From: JADHUC01 sp964617665
Lineage (GTDB): Bacteria > Planctomycetota > Planctomycetia > Pirellulales > Pirellulaceae
DNA length: 7,320 nt
Assembly (NCBI GenBank): GCA_964617665.1
Contig: CAZUAH010000666.1
Span: 1 to 7,320, forward strand
Direction of reading: 5' to 3'
The stretch's first letter is position 1, and each line of letters starts with the position of its first letter. Under the pieces are notes generated by a model that ran no database searches, was not told the origin of the DNA, and saw only the letters and a list, made by a program, of their open reading frames with translations. Positions 6,958-7,320 of this stretch are shown piece by piece. The position numbers and the translations under genes are program-made.

Positions 6958-7320
6958 TGATCTGAATCGCCTATGATAGCCACACGGGGACAGGAGAAGC
7001 CTAGCCACGGCAAGTAGGCGAAATGCAAACTTATACCCGTGGATTCCGGAGAGAGCGTCCTCCAGGGGCCCTTGTCCATTTCTGGCGGCGAGACGTTTAT
7101 TCGTGTTCGACTCTCAACGCAGTTCGGACTGATTCGCCGCGCTTCGGGTAGTGTGCTTGGGTCACGGATGTGCAGCCATTTCGCTTGCATTCGTAAGAGC
7201 CGATTTCCTGCGTCCTCGCTGCTCGATATATACCTCAGGCCAACGTATTGCACGGGATCGCTGCCGCAGAAAAACACCAATCCTTGAGCCTTGGGATCCC
7301 ATTTCAGCATCGACAGCCGG
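6954..7320 (-). CDS. Unrecognised open frame, partial at window edge
   Basis: This minus-strand frame is open from the window edge (7320) to a TAG at 6954-6956. The ATG at 7308-7310 gives 118 residues, but the frame also stays open upstream of it (RLS before the Met), so the true start may lie outside the window. The first part (MLKWDPKAQGLVFFCGSD, then PVQYVGLRYISSSEDAGNRL) reads like folded protein with hydrophobic strands. The last 50 or so residues are rich in Pro, Ser, Arg and Cys and read like translated non-coding DNA. The stop codon is supplied by the palindromic element, so the original C-terminus may be lost. I do not recognise a family. A competing plus-strand frame (7039-7287, GTG start) is no more convincing. 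The frame is either the decayed 3' end of a gene coming from the right or chance. Confidence 0.25.
   Translation of the reverse strand, partial: RLSMLKWDPKAQGLVFFCGSDPVQYVGLRYISSSEDAGNRLLRMQAKWLHIRDPSTLPEARRISPNCVESRTRINVSPPEMDKGPWRTLSPESTGISLHFAYLPWLGFSCPRVAIIGDSDQ
6958..7320. other. Region without a confident gene
   Basis: Apart from the unrecognised minus-strand frame, nothing firm is seen. The part next to the palindromic element holds small nested inverted repeats: TCGCCTA (6967-6973) with TAGGCGA (7015-7021), and CACGGG (6983-6988) with CCCGTG (7036-7041). AGCCAC also occurs twice (6979-6984 and 7003-7008). No tRNA, no CRISPR-like array, no transposase motif and no terminator with a T run was found on either strand. 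Confidence 0.5.

Noticed and set aside
7039..7287. 82-residue plus-strand open frame with GTG start
   Set aside because: No Shine-Dalgarno, no recognisable motif, and it ends without a conserved C-terminus; the opposite strand is at least as plausible.

Overview
The window looks like a stretch of a moderately GC-rich bacterial chromosome. Planctomycetota, probably Pirellulales-like, is the best guess. This rests on an S4 ribosomal protein gene standing alone next to metabolic genes, weak or absent Shine-Dalgarno sequences before two of three internal genes, and the style of the proteins. No taxonomic marker was compared, so the assignment is an inference.

Layout, left to right. Positions 3-620 (+) hold a complete rpsD (ribosomal protein S4, zinc-free type), followed by a small hairpin and a clear Rho-independent terminator at 716-750. 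Positions 799-6577 (+) hold the three genes of the pyruvate dehydrogenase complex in the order E3-E1-E2: lpdA (dihydrolipoyl dehydrogenase), aceE (homodimeric-type pyruvate dehydrogenase E1) and aceF (dihydrolipoyl acetyltransferase with one lipoyl domain). A 246-base gap with promoter-like sequences separates lpdA from aceE. aceE and aceF are only 34 bases apart and probably share a transcript. Together the products convert pyruvate, CoA and NAD+ to acetyl-CoA, CO2 and NADH: E1 decarboxylates pyruvate and acetylates the lipoyl arm of E2, E2 passes the acetyl group to CoA, and E3 reoxidises the lipoyl arm.

Positions 6578-7320 differ in character. On the minus strand, convergent with aceF, lies a 3' gene fragment (6600-6914) that resembles the C-terminal end of GH123/DUF4091-like proteins and has no start of its own. 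It is cut at a 58-bp element (6900-6957) with perfect 21-bp inverted arms, each arm itself nearly palindromic, of the REP/MITE type. Beyond the element is another minus-strand open frame (6954 to the window edge) that I do not recognise. This end reads as a small decaying region.

I see no previously undescribed biological system here. The core is a conventional pyruvate dehydrogenase locus. The most interesting item is the palindromic element at the breakpoint of the truncated gene.
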